A program made the position numbers and the translations under genes. DNA of 8,033 nt from Syntrophaceae bacterium. GTDB taxonomy: Bacteria > Desulfobacterota > Syntrophia > Syntrophales > UBA5619. The notes under the pieces were generated by a model. That model ran no database searches, was not told where the DNA came from, and was given only the letters and a program-made list of their open reading frames with translations. This document shows, in pieces, positions 6,555 through 8,033 of this stretch. The stretch is taken from positions 4,263 to 12,295 of the forward strand of contig CAKKRN010000195.1 of NCBI GenBank assembly GCA_919902745.1, in the 5' to 3' direction. Within the stretch, counting starts at the first letter, position 1; every line of letters begins with the position of its first letter.

Positions 6555-7109
6555 TTAAATGGGATCCGCCTTTTTAAAATGGATATGACAGATGGCGACG
6601 GCCAGCGCGTCGGCCGCATCGGGCGGCGGCAGTTCCGAAAGCTTCAGGATCGCCCGGACCATCATCTGGACCTGCCCCTTTTCCGCACGGCCGTAACCGA
6701 CGACGGCCTTTTTGATCTCCAGCGGGCTGTATTCGTAAACCGGCACGCCATTCTCCGCCCCGGCCAGGATCGCCACCCCCCGGACGTGGCCTTGCTTGAT
6801 CAGACTCCGGATATTCTTCCCGTAGAAGATATTCTCGATGGCCAGCGCCTCCGGCTCCGTCCGGCGGATCACCTCCTGAATTCCGCCGCAGATGGTCTGC
6901 AGACAGGATGAGAGAGCGACGCCCTTTACGGGCTTGATCTCGCCATACTGGACGCAGCAAAGACCGGATCCGGCCTCCTCAACAACACCATAACCCGTGA
7001 CATGGCTTCCCGGATCGATGCCGAGAACCCTGAACGTTCCCGCCCCCTTCACGATACCGGGATCACCCTTTCCTGTTCCGCCTCCTGCCCGCGTCCGGTC
7101 ATTTTCCAT
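6555..7109 (-). CDS. ruvC: Holliday junction resolvase RuvC
   Basis: Dimeric Mg-dependent endonuclease that cuts Holliday junctions symmetrically, working with RuvAB. RNase H-like fold with the acidic active site intact: D32 in LGIDPGS, E92 in IENIFYGKN, and D164/D167 in PPDAADALAVA. YSPLEIKKAVVGYGRAEKGQVQMM (127-150) is the conserved substrate-binding stretch. The ATG used here abuts the yebC stop (TAGATG) and gives 184 residues with an unusual 25-residue Gly/Arg-rich lead. A GTG at codon 20 (7050-7052) gives 165 residues, closer to the family, and has AAGGGTGAT 9 bases upstream, a good ribosome site. Either start is possible; the family-length GTG form may well be the true one. It is flanked by yebC and ruvA in the same direction. 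Confidence 0.95.
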   Translation of the reverse strand: MENDRTRAGGGTGKGDPGIVKGAGTFRVLGIDPGSHVTGYGVVEEAGSGLCCVQYGEIKPVKGVALSSCLQTICGGIQEVIRRTEPEALAIENIFYGKNIRSLIKQGHVRGVAILAGAENGVPVYEYSPLEIKKAVVGYGRAEKGQVQMMVRAILKLSELPPPDAADALAVAICHIHFKKADPI

Positions 7110-7862
7110 CTACTGACTCAGCTTTTCCATGACGTCATCCGGAATATCGAAATTGGCATATACGTTCTGGACGTCGTCGTTGTCCTCTAATTTTTCCATG
7201 AGTTTGAGCATCTGTTCCGCCTTCCCCGCTTCCAGCTTGACCGTGTTCTGGGGGATCTTGCCGACGCGCGCCTCCAAATATTTCCAGCCTTTGATATCGA
7301 TTGCCTTTTTAACCGCCTCGAAGGTCATCGGATCCGTGATCACCTCCCATTCGCTCTGCTGATCCCGGACATCTTCCGCTCCGGCATCGAGCGCAACCTC
7401 CATCAGCGCATCTTCGCCGACCGCCTTCTTGTCAAAGACGATGCTTCCTTTCTTGTCAAACATCCAGGCGACGCAGCCATTTTCACCCAAATTTCCGCCG
7501 TGCTTGGATAGGATGTGCCGGATCTCCGCAACCGTCCGGTTCTTGTTGTCGGTCATCACATCGACAATCACCGCAACGCCCGCAGGACCGTACCCCTCGT
7601 ATGTCACCTCTTCATAGGCCGCCGCACCGGCCTGGTCCCCGGTACCCTTCTTGATCGCCCGGTCGATGTTGTCCTTGGGCATGTTCTCTTCCTTGGCCGC
7701 CATGATGGCCTGCCGCAGGCGGGAGTTTCCCTCGAGATCACCGCCACCCAGTCTGGCCGCAAGCGTGATTTCCTTGATCAATTTCGTGAAGATCTTGCCG
7801 CGTTTCGAATCTATGGCGCCCTTCTTTCGCTTGATCGTACTCCATTTGGAATGCCCTGACAT
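7110..7862 (-). CDS. yebC: YebC/PmpR (TACO1-like) family protein
   Basis: Cytoplasmic protein of the YebC/PmpR/TACO1 family, 250 residues, full length. The N terminus [20 protein letters not shown] is the diagnostic family signature, followed by [12 protein letters not shown] (21-32), [17 protein letters not shown] (59-75), [13 protein letters not shown] (88-100) and [24 protein letters not shown] (106-129). Members were long called DNA-binding transcription regulators; later work on TACO1 and bacterial homologues points to translation, relieving ribosome stalls at proline-rich stretches. I see nothing to decide between these for this copy. The ATG has an AGGAG about 10 bases upstream, the clearest ribosome site in the window. 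It is the first gene of the yebC-ruvC-ruvA-ruvB-queH run; yebC beside ruvC is a common arrangement, and the reason is unclear. Confidence 0.96.
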   Translation of the reverse strand: MSGHSKWSTIKRKKGAIDSKRGKIFTKLIKEITLAARLGGGDLEGNSRLRQAIMAAKEENMPKDNIDRAIKKGTGDQAGAAAYEEVTYEGYGPAGVAVIVDVMTDNKNRTVAEIRHILSKHGGNLGENGCVAWMFDKKGSIVFDKKAVGEDALMEVALDAGAEDVRDQQSEWEVITDPMTFEAVKKAIDIKGWKYLEARVGKIPQNTVKLEAGKAEQMLKLMEKLEDNDDVQNVYANFDIPDDVMEKLSQ

Positions 7863-7889
7863 GACCGTTCATCTCCTGATATTGATTTT

Positions 7890-7917
7890 ATTAAAACTGC
7901 GAAAGTTCATAGCACAA
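7890..7917 (-). promoter_or_regulatory. Predicted promoter for yebC-ruvCAB-queH
   Basis: Between the 5S terminator and yebC, the minus strand has TTGTGC (7912-7917), a 16-base spacer, and TTTAAT (7890-7895). The -10 box matches consensus at five of six positions, the -35 box at only three. The stretch is AT-rich. Transcription would start near 7883, giving a leader of about 20 bases that still includes the AGGAG ribosome site. The strong terminator upstream makes a separate promoter here likely. Confidence 0.4.
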
Positions 7918-7934
7918 GCCCAAGTTGAATGTAA

Positions 7935-7970
7935 AATAAAAAAAGCCCCTTCCATCAAGGAAGGGGCTTT
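7935..7970 (-). terminator. Strong intrinsic terminator of the rRNA operon
   Basis: A perfect 12-bp stem, AAAGCCCCTTCC at 7959-7970 (minus strand) with its complement at 7942-7953, closes a 5-base loop and runs into a T-rich tract to 7935. It lies about 10 bases after the end of the 5S rRNA. On the plus strand the far side is not T-rich, so it works in the minus direction and ends the rRNA transcript before yebC. Confidence 0.92.
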
Positions 7971-7979
7971 CAATTTAAA

Positions 7980-8033
7980 TTCCGGCGGCACCTACTCTCC
8001 CACACAGTCTCCCATGCAGTACCATCGGCGCTG
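7980..8033 (-). rRNA. rrf: 5S ribosomal RNA, 3' part, cut by window edge
   Basis: The minus strand from the edge reads AGCGCCGATGGTACTGCATG and then GGGAGAGTAGGTGCCGCCGG, which are the conserved 3'-half sequences of bacterial 5S rRNA (compare GCGCCGATGGTA and GAGAGTAGG in E. coli). About 54 of the expected 115-120 bases are present; the 5' half lies to the right. The exact 3' end is uncertain by a few bases. The 23S gene is expected further right, so the window begins at the tail of an rRNA operon. Confidence 0.93.

Noticed and set aside
1..8033. Mobile element, CRISPR array, toxin-antitoxin or defence system
   Set aside because: No transposase, integrase, regularly spaced repeats or defence-type domains; all genes are housekeeping or signalling and share similar composition.

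Overview
The window reads as ordinary bacterial chromosome of a Gram-negative organism. It has an LPS gene (lpxC), an NtrY-type kinase paired with a DUF4390 protein, and a yebC-ruvC-ruvA-ruvB block. That mix, with QueH rather than QueG for queuosine synthesis, fits the Desulfobacterota (former Deltaproteobacteria, possibly Syntrophales-like). The lineage is inferred from gene content and protein style only; no search was run. Every supported gene lies on the minus strand, so transcription runs from the right end of the window to the left.

In transcription order: (1) The right edge holds the 3' part of a 5S rRNA, the end of an rRNA operon, closed by a strong intrinsic terminator. (2) After a likely promoter comes yebC, then ruvC (start abuts the yebC stop), ruvA (1 base later), ruvB (53 bases later) and queH (54 bases later). 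This looks like one transcription unit. RuvA, RuvB and RuvC process Holliday junctions together; YebC is probably a translation-related factor; QueH makes the last step of queuosine synthesis. (3) A 244-base gap follows, with GC-rich palindromic arms after queH and a structured-looking leader before lpxC. (4) lpxC (lipid A synthesis) ends at a weak intrinsic terminator, whose last bases double as the -35 box of the next promoter. (5) That promoter would serve a two-gene unit: a secreted DUF4390 protein and an NtrY-family membrane histidine kinase, joined by a TGATG stop/start overlap. The partner response regulator (ntrX-like) is expected just beyond the left edge.

I found no mobile element, CRISPR array, tRNA, phage gene, defence system or obvious novel multi-gene system. 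The points worth a second look are mostly regulatory: a 10-codon leader ORF overlapping the lpxC start, alternative hairpins in three leaders or gaps, the terminator/promoter overlap, and the poorly understood DUF4390-NtrY pair. Many long open frames on the plus strand are antisense shadows of these GC-rich genes.
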